Origin: an uncultured Bizionia sp.
GTDB taxonomy: Bacteria; Bacteroidota; Bacteroidia; Flavobacteriales; Flavobacteriaceae
Direction: 5' to 3'
NCBI GenBank assembly: GCA_947496215.1
Contig: CANMCF010000002.1
Span: forward strand, 372,001 to 436,000
DNA length: 64,000 nt
Both the position numbers and the translations under genes were made by a program. This document shows, in pieces, positions 1 through 10,000 of the stretch. Below the pieces are notes generated by a model. That model worked only from the letters and a program-made list of their open reading frames with translations, ran no database searches and was not told the DNA's origin. Every line of letters begins with the position of its first letter. Position 1 is the first letter of the stretch.

Positions 1-1725
1 TGGGCCGGAAAAAAAGAATGAACCCGTAGGCAAACCAGGTTTGCTCAACCCGGATCGTGATTCCAAAACCGCTTCGGTTATCACTTTTATGGCGTGATCT
101 TGACCTATTACTCTTTTTCGCAACTGGTCTTCCATATTGAGTAAACGCTCCTTTTCGTCAGATTGAAGTTTACCCGTTGGAATGCCTGTTTTATTGGCTA
201 TCGTAGATGTTATGTCATGCTTTGTAATACTGTTTTTTTCTCTACTGGCAATTTCATTGAGTTGTTCCAATATGGTTTCTAGTATTTTGAACCCTTCTTT
301 TGGAGTTTTTACATCCTTATAGATTAAATCGTCGCCTAGTTCGGTGAATAATAAATAACTTAATTTATTCTTCATTTGTACATGGATCCAGGATTGCTCG
401 ACCAATAATTCATCATCACTTGTCTTTTCGTTTTTCAAGTCATTCAATAGCTTCTTTAGAGCAATGATTTCGGCTTGAGATGTTTGAACCATAAACTTGG
501 TGGCTGACATGGTCCTATCTATTAGATCTATGGCCGAATCAGGCAAGCTACGTTCTTTGTTGTAGCGTTTAGCCAATTTGATGGCTTCTTTTATGCCTTC
601 CTTGTCAATATCCAATTTATGATGCTCCGTATAATAGGAGATGGTGTCATTGATCATCCGCAAGGCATCTTTTTCACTAGGTTCATCTAATCGCAAGGTT
701 TCGAACTGCCTGGACAAACCTTCATCTGTTTCTATATGCTTTCTAAAGGCATCATTGGTGGCTGTACTTATTATGGTAAGGTCTCCTTTTGTCAATTCGG
801 ATTTTAAGATGTTGGAAAGGCCTTGGTTTCCAGAGTTTTTGTCGGTTAGGTTGTTCAATTCATCTATCAACAGTATTGGATTGTCAAAGGTCTTGATGGC
901 TTCAATCACTTTCTTGAGTCGATCTTCGATTTCTCCCTTATAGCCAGCTCCCGATACCAAATTGATGAAATCGAGCTCAAAGACACATGCGTTTTTTAAA
1001 TGATCTGGGATGGACTCTTTGAGTGTTGCATAGGTTAGCCCGTTTAAAAGTACCGTCTTTCCTACACCAGGATCCCCAAGTACCAAAACATTGGGTTTGG
1101 AACGTCTTCCTAAAATTTCAGTGATCATTTTGATCTCGGAGTCCCTACCAGAGATTTTTTCCAATTCATCGTTTTTGGCAAGTGCGGTTTTGTCTACGCA
1201 GTATTTTTTTAAGACTGTGTTTGAAGCAGCATTGCCATTGCTTGTCGTTTTGTTGTTAGTGGAGCTATTGTTGTTTGAAACCGTGTTGTCAGCATTGGTA
1301 CTTAGATTGTCGATAAGCTCCGTTGGAGTAATGGGAAGTGTCTTTAATTGCTCGAAAGAAAAACCGACTCCAGGTGTGCACAAGGCAATCAAAACACAAT
1401 ATTCATCAATGTTTTCGGAACCTATTTTAAGTTTGATGTTGTCTGCCTCATAGAATACAGCCTCAATGGAGCTGTCTTCTTTTGGTGTTTCTGGAACTTT
1501 TGAAGTCTTGGGTAGGCTTTCCAACCTAACTTCTGCCCATTCTTCAATGTAATAAGGATCCTGATCTATGCTTTCCAAATACTTCAATAGACCTATGTCC
1601 CGGTGCATTAATGCCTTTAACAAATGAGCCGATGAATATTCTGCATGGGAATACTCCTTTGCAATGGCCTTGGAAATATGTATGGTTTCTATTAATTTAT
1701 TGGATAATATGGTATTATCTGTCAT
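1..1725 (-). CDS. ClpB/ClpV-type AAA+ unfoldase, 5' part only (possible T6SS TssH)
   Basis: Hexameric Clp ATPase that would unfold proteins or recycle a contracted secretion sheath in the cytoplasm. The gene runs off the left edge; 575 codons are present from ATG 1725. Seen: an N-terminal Clp-repeat-like domain (about residues 1-135); a linker rich in Asn, Ser and Thr (about 138-170); the first AAA+ module with Walker A GDPGVGKT at 217-224, a pore-loop stretch SGAGYKGEIEDRLK, and Walker B LLIDELNN near 281-288; a middle region; then the start of the second AAA+ module (RVIGQDHAIK, TGSFFFSGP). The Asn/Ser linker and the DELNN Walker B (ClpB usually has DEIH or DEAH) argue against housekeeping ClpB and favour the ClpV/TssH of Bacteroidota type VI secretion. 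No other tss gene is visible, so this remains inference. It diverges from the RHS-type cluster. Confidence 0.8.
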   Translation of the reverse strand, partial: MTDNTILSNKLIETIHISKAIAKEYSHAEYSSAHLLKALMHRDIGLLKYLESIDQDPYYIEEWAEVRLESLPKTSKVPETPKEDSSIEAVFYEADNIKLKIGSENIDEYCVLIALCTPGVGFSFEQLKTLPITPTELIDNLSTNADNTVSNNNSSTNNKTTSNGNAASNTVLKKYCVDKTALAKNDELEKISGRDSEIKMITEILGRRSKPNVLVLGDPGVGKTVLLNGLTYATLKESIPDHLKNACVFELDFINLVSGAGYKGEIEDRLKKVIEAIKTFDNPILLIDELNNLTDKNSGNQGLSNILKSELTKGDLTIISTATNDAFRKHIETDEGLSRQFETLRLDEPSEKDALRMINDTISYYTEHHKLDIDKEGIKEAIKLAKRYNKERSLPDSAIDLIDRTMSATKFMVQTSQAEIIALKKLLNDLKNEKTSDDELLVEQSWIHVQMKNKLSYLLFTELGDDLIYKDVKTPKEGFKILETILEQLNEIASREKNSITKHDITSTIANKTGIPTGKLQSDEKERLLNMEDQLRKRVIGQDHAIKVITEAVLESRSGLSKPGLPTGSFFFSGP

Positions 1726-2040
1726 TTGAATAATTGAGGGTTTTTATATAAACTTTAAATCTACTAAAAAAGATCGTCTTAAAGAATTTTATTGGAAAAG
1801 AGGTGTGAAAAAACAGATTTAAAGCATTTTTTTGAATGAATATAATTCTATATAATTTACTCAAAAGCTATACGAGTTAATCCAAATTAAAATTATGGAC
1901 TGCCATTGGTATGCCATATCCTTATTTTTTTGAAGATCTATCATACGTCCTGTAAGAGAGGAATTGTTTACTTCAAAATTTAACGACATATTTATTGAAT
2001 TGTCAAAACTTTAAACGGCCATTAATACTGTGGGAATGTT

Positions 2041-2071
2041 ATTGTAAAGTTGTTCTTTTGATTTATATTTG
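2041..2071 (+). promoter_or_regulatory. Bacteroidota primary-sigma promoter (ATTG-N19-TATATTTG)
   Basis: ATTG at 2041-2044, a 19-nt spacer, then TATATTTG at 2064-2071. This matches the -33 TTG / -7 TAnnTTTG consensus of Bacteroidota and its usual 19-nt spacing. Transcription would start near 2078, just before the TTG-initiated frame at 2103. It is the best promoter candidate for the adhesin/RHS cluster that begins at 2559. Confidence 0.5.
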
Positions 2072-2102
2072 TAGACTAAATTAATATCTTTTTTAGAGCC
2101 CC

Positions 2103-2261
2103 TTGAAAAAAAAACATGTTCCTCTGTTGTTGATTGCTAACGCAAGCTTGGCTGCAGTCGTCATCTTATTCTTACTTTCACATTTTTTAGGTCAAAAACA
2201 GAATCTCTTCTATACAAACAATACTATGTCATTTAGTGGTTTTAAAATGTCAAGAGTTTAA
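2103..2261 (+). CDS. possible small hydrophobic peptide, 52 aa
   Basis: A TTG-initiated frame that begins about 25 nt after the predicted transcription start. It encodes a basic N-terminus (KKKH) followed by one strongly hydrophobic stretch (PLLLIANASLAAVVILFLL), then a polar tail; this could be a membrane peptide or an uncleaved signal anchor. I do not recognise a family. It could equally be the remnant of the 5' end of a decayed exported protein. A second 37-codon frame (2302-2415) follows 40 nt later and has no recognisable feature. Confidence 0.25.
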   Translation: MKKKHVPLLLIANASLAAVVILFLLSHFLGQKQNLFYTNNTMSFSGFKMSRV

Positions 2262-2558
2262 GGAGGAATAACGAAAAATTGTAGAAATAAAAGAAGGAAT
2301 TATGAGATTTGCATATAGTGCCCAATTCATTTTCAATTCTGAAATGAATATGGTAAAATCAAGATTGAAAAGAGATAATGAAAATGATAAAGTAGTATTT
2401 ATAAGAAATCAGTGAAAAGACAAGATTTATATTATGAGCCTATGTTGGTTTATGGATAAATGAAAAATAAATGGAGGTAACATTTCAAACTACGATGACA
2501 CATATTATAAGGAAAACTAAAACAAATAATTGTATCTAACGCTAATTCAACATTATAT

Positions 2559-3953
2559 ATGAGAATGATAAAAAACATATTATCAATGCTACTTGTGCTA
2601 GCACCTGCTACGACGATTGCACAAACAACGACAAATCAAGGAACGAACTCAGGAACACAAGGGAGTAACAATAGTTTTTTTGGAGCTAATTCAGGAACAG
2701 TTACCACTAGTAACAACAATAGTTTTTTTGGAGCGAACTCCGGAATGGAAAACACCTCTGGGCACAGCAATGTATTCATAGGTAACACTTCAGGAAAAAA
2801 GAATACCACAGGAAATTACAATGTGTTTCTAGGGAACGGGGCTGGGGCTAAAAATACAACGGCTTCTTACAACTTGTTCTTGGGAGGGAGTTCAGGAGCA
2901 AATACGACGACTGGTAGTCATAATTTCTTTTTGGGGTATTATGCAGGAAACTCAAATGTTACCGGACTTAACAACATATACGTCGGATCTATGTCTGGAA
3001 GGTATAACACATCGGGGCAAAAGAATGTTTTTTTGGGTGGTAGTGCAGGAGCCAACAGTCAAGGAAGTACCAATGTTTTCATAGGCTACGAGGCAGGAAA
3101 CAAGACGACTTCCAATAATAATACATTCATAGGTGTGTCTTCGGGGAAAAACAATACGAGCGGTATGGGAAATGTGTTTAATGGATACCAATCGGGGCTA
3201 AACAATACAACAGGTTCCTCCAATTCTTTCATTGGATACACTGCAGGGGCCTCTAACACGACAGGGATCAACAATACGTTTTTAGGAGAGTCCTCTGGTA
3301 TGAACAATACCTCTGGACACTCCAATATATATTTGGGAGCCAACGCCGGTAGTGGAAATAGCGTTGGAAGTGGAAATGTCTTCATTGGCAATGGAACTGG
3401 TGCAAGCGAAGTTGGAGACAACAAGTTGTTCATAGACAACTCAGGAACGGTTACTCCATTAATCTTTGGGGACTTCGCCGCGGATCAATTGGGAGTCAAT
3501 ACGAATACCATTCCAACAGGATATAATTTTGCTGTTGGCGGTAGTGCCCAAATAAATGGGGATTTGGTTTCTACAGGAAGAATAGCCATTGGTACTGCAG
3601 AAGCAGATGGTGATTACAAGCTTACCGTAAAAGGTAAGATGCACGTACAGGAAGTAAAGATAGATCTATTGGGAGTTTTGGCACCGGATTATGTTTTTTA
3701 TGAGGATTATGAGCTCAAGACCTTGGAAGAAGTTGAAGACTACATAGCCAAGGAAGGGCACTTGCCCAATGTGCCATCTGCTGCAGAAATGGAAAGAGAA
3801 GGCATAAATCTCAAGGAGATGAATATGAAACTTCTGGAAAAAATAGAAGAATTGACATTGTATGCTATTCAACAAGAAAAAAGAATCAAAGCTCAAGACG
3901 AACGTTTACAGAACATAGAAGAACTATTGAAGAATCAGGTCGTAAAGAAATGA
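2559..3953 (+). CDS. exported repeat-rich adhesin / tail-fibre-like protein
   Basis: A 464-residue exported protein. It has a signal peptide (residues 1-22, ending TTIAQ). About 14 tandem 17-residue repeats cover residues ~40-290, of the type G-x-x-(S/A)-G-x-x-N-T-T-G-x-x-N-x-F-(L/I), rich in Gly, Asn, Thr and Ser. Such repeats are expected to form a beta-solenoid like the heads of trimeric adhesins. A folded segment follows (FAVGGSAQINGDLVSTGRI, a motif seen in Bacteroidota tail-fibre-like proteins). The C-terminus has the lineage-typical block GHLPNVPSAAEMEREGINL and then a coiled coil (~415-460), suggesting oligomerisation like S74-type fibres, although no catalytic S74 dyad is visible. 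It is the first gene of the exported cluster, 57 nt before the next. The adhesin role is inferred from repeat type. Confidence 0.7.
   Translation: MRMIKNILSMLLVLAPATTIAQTTTNQGTNSGTQGSNNSFFGANSGTVTTSNNNSFFGANSGMENTSGHSNVFIGNTSGKKNTTGNYNVFLGNGAGAKNTTASYNLFLGGSSGANTTTGSHNFFLGYYAGNSNVTGLNNIYVGSMSGRYNTSGQKNVFLGGSAGANSQGSTNVFIGYEAGNKTTSNNNTFIGVSSGKNNTSGMGNVFNGYQSGLNNTTGSSNSFIGYTAGASNTTGINNTFLGESSGMNNTSGHSNIYLGANAGSGNSVGSGNVFIGNGTGASEVGDNKLFIDNSGTVTPLIFGDFAADQLGVNTNTIPTGYNFAVGGSAQINGDLVSTGRIAIGTAEADGDYKLTVKGKMHVQEVKIDLLGVLAPDYVFYEDYELKTLEEVEDYIAKEGHLPNVPSAAEMEREGINLKEMNMKLLEKIEELTLYAIQQEKRIKAQDERLQNIEELLKNQVVKK
2680..3400 (+). repeat. 51-bp tandem repeat within coding sequence
   Basis: About 14 degenerate direct repeats, each encoding one 17-residue unit (NTTG..N.FLG..AG). 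Codon choice differs between copies while the protein pattern stays strict, so the array is old and under protein-level selection rather than a recent slippage product. Confidence 0.7.
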
Positions 3954-4010
3954 TACATTCTTAAAGGAAACTATCCATTTAAGGCATAAAATTATAATTC
4001 ACTAAGTGAT

Positions 4011-7000
4011 ATGATCAATACGATACGAAAAAGCAAGACAACAAAGGTTATGGCGTGTTATTTGGCAATCCAATTGTTGTTACAAATGACACGGCCTACG
4101 CAATTGTGGGCATTGACTGGAGGACCTACCCAACCGGAATTCAATGCCTTCACTCCCATTGGAACGTCCGATATGGTCAACCTGTCTTCTGGAGACTTCA
4201 ATTACAACATCCCGATCATGGACGTGGGAGGCTATCCCTTGAATTTAGCATATGACTCCGGAGTAACCATGGATCAGGAAGCCTCATGGACAGGCTTGGG
4301 GTGGAATCTCAACGTAGGGCAAATCAATAGGCAGGTGCGAGGCCTTCCCGACGATTTTAATGGCGATGAGATTACATACGAGAACAATATGAGGGACAAT
4401 CAAACCATTGGGATGACTATGGATTTCAACGCTCAAATATTCGGCATCGAGACATTTAAAGCCGGAGGAGGGTTAACGATAGAACACAACAACTATCAGG
4501 GAATCTCATTTAAGCCGTCATTCGGCTTGAATTTCGCAGTCTCCGATCATGTTAGCGTAGGAATGAATCTAAGTTCTTCTGCATCCAATGGAGCAACCGT
4601 GAGTCCTAGTGTTAGCATAAGTGCACAAAAAAAGTTTGAAGACGATTATGCCAATTATGGAATAAGCGGCAAAACAAGTTTTGGAGTGCCTTTCAATTCC
4701 AGACAAGGCTTGACATCATTTAATATGAGTGCAAATGTCAAAGGAAGTGCGACTCCTAATGGAGATACGAAAGAAAAGTTTAAGGAAGCAACTGGAAATA
4801 TCGCATTTGGTAGTAGAATAGGTTTGAACGGATCTGGTAGTGTATCATTTTTGAACAACACCTTTACACCTGCAAAAAGAACGGCATATAAGAATTCGGG
4901 GTTGACATTTGGTATTTCCGTCGGGGGAGACCTGTGGGGAATAGATGCGGAACTAGGACTTACAGCCTATGGAAACAAGCAAAGTATCGCTAGAAAACAA
5001 AGTGTGGAGAAAGCCTACGGTTATGAGTTTACAGATAATGCGACCAACAACGACATTCTGGATTTAAATAGGGAAAAGGAAGATGTGGTGAGCAAGAATA
5101 CAAGGGTGCTTCCCATGGTGAATTATACTTATGACCTTTATAATATCAATGGGCAAGGAATTGGCGGTATGTTTCGTCCTTTCAGAAGTCAAACGGGTTA
5201 TGTATACGATCAATTCGTCAATGATGAGAGCGAAAGTAGCTTTGGAGGAGGAGAGATAGAAGTTGGATCGGGTTTTCATGTGGGGCTGGATTACAAAAAT
5301 TCCCCCTCGGAAAGCCATACAGGAGTATGGGAAACGAATGCCACTCAGTTTTTGAAAGAAAAGGACCCAAAGGATGATCCAACTTATGAAAAAGTATATT
5401 TCAAATCCATAGGAGAGCTTTCCGTCGACCGAGAAAAGGAACTGTTCCAAAATAGTTTGGGCGGTTACAATGCCATGGCACTGGCAATAGACCAACCAGG
5501 AGGAAATACGTTGGGAAATACCGGAATAAGAAACAACGGCTATGGTAAATTTGCCGCCAATAGGTATAGGGTGAAAAACTACCTTGACGACGGAAAGACC
5601 CATAACTACGATGAGGTCGTTTTTTCGGAACCCATCCAAAGAAAGAAAAGGGAAATACGAAATCAATCCATTCAACCGGTCAGTGTCGGCGACGTAAAGA
5701 AATATGGTTTGAGCTTGTTTACCGTAAACGAACATGCAAGCAACAATCTTGATCATCATAAGGCGGGAATGAAGATACTTCAGGCGGATGGTTCGACCTA
5801 TGTCTATGGAGAGACTGCTTACAACACCAAAAAGGAAGAAGTCTCCTTTGCGGTAAATGGAGATGGAAATTGTGCAGAGGGAAGTGTACCCATTGGTAAC
5901 TCCAGTGATAACAAGGAAAACTCTTTGGGAAATAGGAGTGGTCAAGATTGGTATTTCAACAAGATCGACACTCCAGGGTTCGCGCATACTTATCTGTTGT
6001 CCAGTGTCATATCATCGGACTATGAGGACCGCACAGGCGATGGCCCATCGGATGATGATTTTGGAGCATACACCAAGTTCAATTATGAAGCCACTCCAGA
6101 ACGATACAAATGGCGTGTCCCATACGAAGATGCTTCGTACAATGCGGGGTTGAATACCCATTATAAAGACCAGAAGGGAAGTTACATGTATGGAGAAAAG
6201 GAGTTGAAATACATAGATAACATTGAAACCAAGACGCATATCGCTATTTTTCATTTGTCGGATAGAAAAGATGGACGTGGGGTGAAAGACGATGATGGTG
6301 GAGGTGATTCCAACGTGGCTCATATGAAGAAGATAGATAGCATCTCATTGTACTCCAAACCCGAATATTTAAAATATGGAGCTGAGGCATCCCCTATAAA
6401 GAAGGCACATTTCATCTACGATTATTCGCAATGTCAAGGAATTCCCAACAACCTTGGGGGAGCTTTGGACGACAATGAGTTGGATTACAGGGATGCAAAC
6501 GCTAACCTTGCAAACAATGGAAAGTTGACGTTGAAGAAAGTATACTTCACGTATCGGGATTCCAAAATGGGGAAATACACGCCATATACCTTCAACTATG
6601 GAACCGGGGAGTATGACCAAGATGGGAAATGGTTGCAAGACGAAGCGTCCAATCCGACTTATAACCTAAAGGGATATGACATTTGGGGAAATTACAAGCC
6701 CAACGAAGGTGGCTGTAATGTAAATGACGACAATGTCACAGCGCCTGAGTTTCCTTATGTGGATCAAAAAGACAAGGAACAACAGGATGTCTATGCCGCG
6801 GCGTGGCATTTGTCTTCTGTGGAATTGCCATCGGGAGGGAGATTGCAGATGGCTTATGAGGCAGACGACTATCAATATGTCCAAGATCGCAAGGCTATGC
6901 AAATGTTCAAGGTCGTGGGGGCAAGCAGAGGACTAAATGGAGATGCTACGGCATATGATGATGTATTGTACGACCGAGGCTCCTACAATGGTTCTTCGGA

Positions 7001-10000
7001 GGCAAAATACCTCATAGTGGAAATCGATGAAGATGTCACTGACGTGGAAGATTTCAAGAAACGCTATCTCGGGGAACACATCGACAAGCCCATATTCTTC
7101 AAGTTCATGCTGAATATGACCAAATCTGGGGGAAGGAATGCAGCAAATTTCGACAAGAATCAATTTGATTACGTATCCGGCTATTTTAGAATAGACAAGG
7201 AAGTACTCAATGATAACAGCGAAAAGATATTCACTTCATCCAAAACGGAAAAGAAGTGTGTGGCCATACCAATGCGACTATCCGATTTGGAAGGCGGTAT
7301 CAATGGGAAGGGTAAAAATGTGAACCCGATATCCAAGGCGGGTTGGTACTTTGGTAGAAAGCATTTGAACCAACAGGTCTACGGAATGGAGTTGGATACC
7401 GATAGTGGTAATGCTAAGGACGTGGCACAGGCATTGGTGAAGAGCTTTGGAGGAATCATCGAAATATTCAAGGGCCCCAACGGAAGGCTGAGAGACAAGG
7501 AGTTGTGTGCCAGACGCTTCATTCCCCAGAAGTCATGGATACGTTTGCAACATCCCAATGAGAAGAAATTGGGAGGTGGATCGAGAATAAGGCAATTGTT
7601 GTTGGAAGACCAATGGGATGAAATGTTGGAAGTAAGTGACGATGATCCTTATAAGAACAGATATGCAAAAAGATACGGACAAGAATATGATTATACTTTG
7701 GAGAACGGAGGCTCTAGCGGTGTGGCTACCTACGAGCCACTCGGTAGCAAGGAGAATCCGTTCATAGAACCTTTTTACAATAGGGGAGACAAGGAAAAAC
7801 CAGAGGAAGTGAATTATGTTGAGAAGCCCTTTGGTGAATCCTTCTTTCCGTCTCCTTCGGTAACCTATGGTAGGGTCTCGGTCAAAAACTACAATCCTTC
7901 CGAAGACATAAAACAACATGCAACTGGGAAGGTGATCAATGAATTCTATACGTCCAAAGAATTCCCTACAATTGCGGATTATACGGATATAGACAATCCT
8001 CAGAACTGGCGATCAAACGACAAGGAAGTCTTGCAAAATGTCCTGAAAGGCCTTTTTGGCCTCAAGGTTTCCGTAAAGTCGGAATTGACTTTGTCTCAAG
8101 GATTCGTGGTACGAACCAACGATATGAATGGGAAGACAAAGTCACAAAACGTATACAATGAGTACAATGAGTTCATATCTGGTGTGACCTACAACTATAG
8201 TACGGATGAGGTGGACGAAAGTAAGTTGGACAACAATTTGGTGACAATCGATAAAGATGGTAAGGTGAGAGAAAAGGAAATAGGAGTACATTACGATGTG
8301 GTCAACGATTTCAGGGAAAGTTATTCCAAGTCCACCGTCTTTGGGATTCAAGGAAACGTGGCGCTATTGATAATCGGAATTTTTCCGGTAATCATTCCTA
8401 CCGCACCACCGGAACGATCGGAAATCATATCGACATTGCATACTACGACTACGACTAAGGTCATTCATACGACGGGTATCTTGAAGGAGAAGATAGCAAG
8501 GGATTTGGGTTCACAAGTACGTACGGTCAACAAGGCTTGGGATGCAAGTACCGGGCAGGTACTGTTGACGGAAACCGTCAATGAATATGACGATCAGTAT
8601 TACAATTTCAACTTCCCTGCCTATTGGGGTTATGGAGGTATGGCACAAGCATCGAAGAACATAGGAGCTTCCGGTACCTTGACCAAGAACGGGGCATTCT
8701 TCAATTATGGAGACAATGTCAATGTCAGGGATTTTTTCACCTTTGGAGATGAATTGTTGATCGATGATGGATCGGAACCAATGAAGGTTTGGGTGGCAGG
8801 ATTCAATGATAGTGACAAAGGAGTTGCATTCATAAATAGAAAAGGAGAGATTGTAGGTAAAGACGAAGGAGATGGTACGACCATCGACTTCAAGGTCATA
8901 CGATCAGGATATCGCAATCAACAGTCTGCAAACATGGCATCCATCACAATGATGAAAAACCCGATTGGAGGTAGAATAGGTGGGAACATTGGTACTCTGG
9001 ATTTCACACAAAGCAGCGATGGTACGATGGATGACCTGAGAATAGTCAATGCCAGTGCCGTGAAATATGAGGATTTTTGGAATGCACAATGTGAGGGCGG
9101 CTTGAAAAGTTTGCACGAGGATGATTTGAATGAGGTCGAAATAGGAAACTATGGTTTCAATCCTTATGTGGAGAACATAAAAGGAGAGTGGAGAGCAAAG
9201 AAATCCTATGCCTATCTGGTGGAAAGAACCAAAGCTGTCAATGGAGAAAGTACGGAAGCATTCAATAGAAGAGAAGGTTACTTCAAGAGCTTTGAGCCGT
9301 TCTATACCCTAGAAGGAACGGAATGGAAGATGATCGTACCTGATGATTCCAAGGAATGGACCTTTGCCAGTGAAGTGACCCAGTATAGCCCTTATGGTAT
9401 GGAGATAGAGAATAGAGATGCGTTGAAAAGGTATTCCTCAGCCCAATACGGTTATAATTATACATTGCCTACTGCGGTGGCCTCTAATAGCATGTATCGC
9501 TTTATGGGAGCAGACAACTTTGAAGATACCTATTACCCGGAGGAACCAGGACAACATCATTTCAATTTTAGAAATGCCATTGATGGAGATGGAGATGGAG
9601 GAATAGATGTCACGGACGAGAGGTCGCATTCCGGAAGAATGAGCCTCTTGATTCCAGCAGGTGGCAACACCAGTGCTGATCAGACCACAAGTCTTATTGG
9701 AGAGTTGGAAGAGGATATGGATCCTGATGATGATGGAATCACAAACATAGAGGAAGTCATCGATGGAGAAGACAATCCAGCAGACAATTGTCCCTATACA
9801 CCCAATACGGATCAAGCGGATTACGATGGGGATGGCATTGGAGATGTATGCGATGATATGTCTCAACCATTGATTAGAGGGGTGTATTCAGAAGCCAATA
9901 TAAATACAGGGCATACCTGTCATGGAAGGACGGCTAAATTCACAATTCATGGTGCTCCCAATGATGATGTTTACTTTGCATTCATCGTACATAAAAAAGG

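Larger units (their letters stand above)
1726..2558. other. 833-bp intergenic region between the Clp ATPase and the exported-protein cluster
   Basis: AT-rich spacer between divergent genes. It holds one good Bacteroidota-type promoter (2041-2071, plus strand) and two tiny plus-strand reading frames: 2103-2261 (TTG start, 52 codons) and 2302-2415 (ATG start, 37 codons). Nothing else that looks coding, and no tRNA, was seen. The leader from the promoter to the next convincing start at 2559 would be about 480 nt, unusually long. The region may therefore carry small genes, regulatory RNA or decayed coding sequence. Confidence 0.5.

Noticed and set aside
2680-3400. Evenly spaced repeats considered as a CRISPR array
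   Set aside because: The 51-bp units are degenerate, in frame and encode a 17-residue protein repeat; there are no unique spacers and no cas genes.
5064-5987. 307-codon open frame on the minus strand inside the TcB-like gene
   Set aside because: It is fully antisense to a well-supported gene, has no known motif and results from the codon bias of the sense strand.
9584-9870. Asp-rich loops considered as EF-hands or dockerin
   Set aside because: Spacing (DPDDDGITN, DYDGDGIGDVCDD) is that of thrombospondin type-3 repeats; there are no flanking EF helices and no duplicated dockerin segment.
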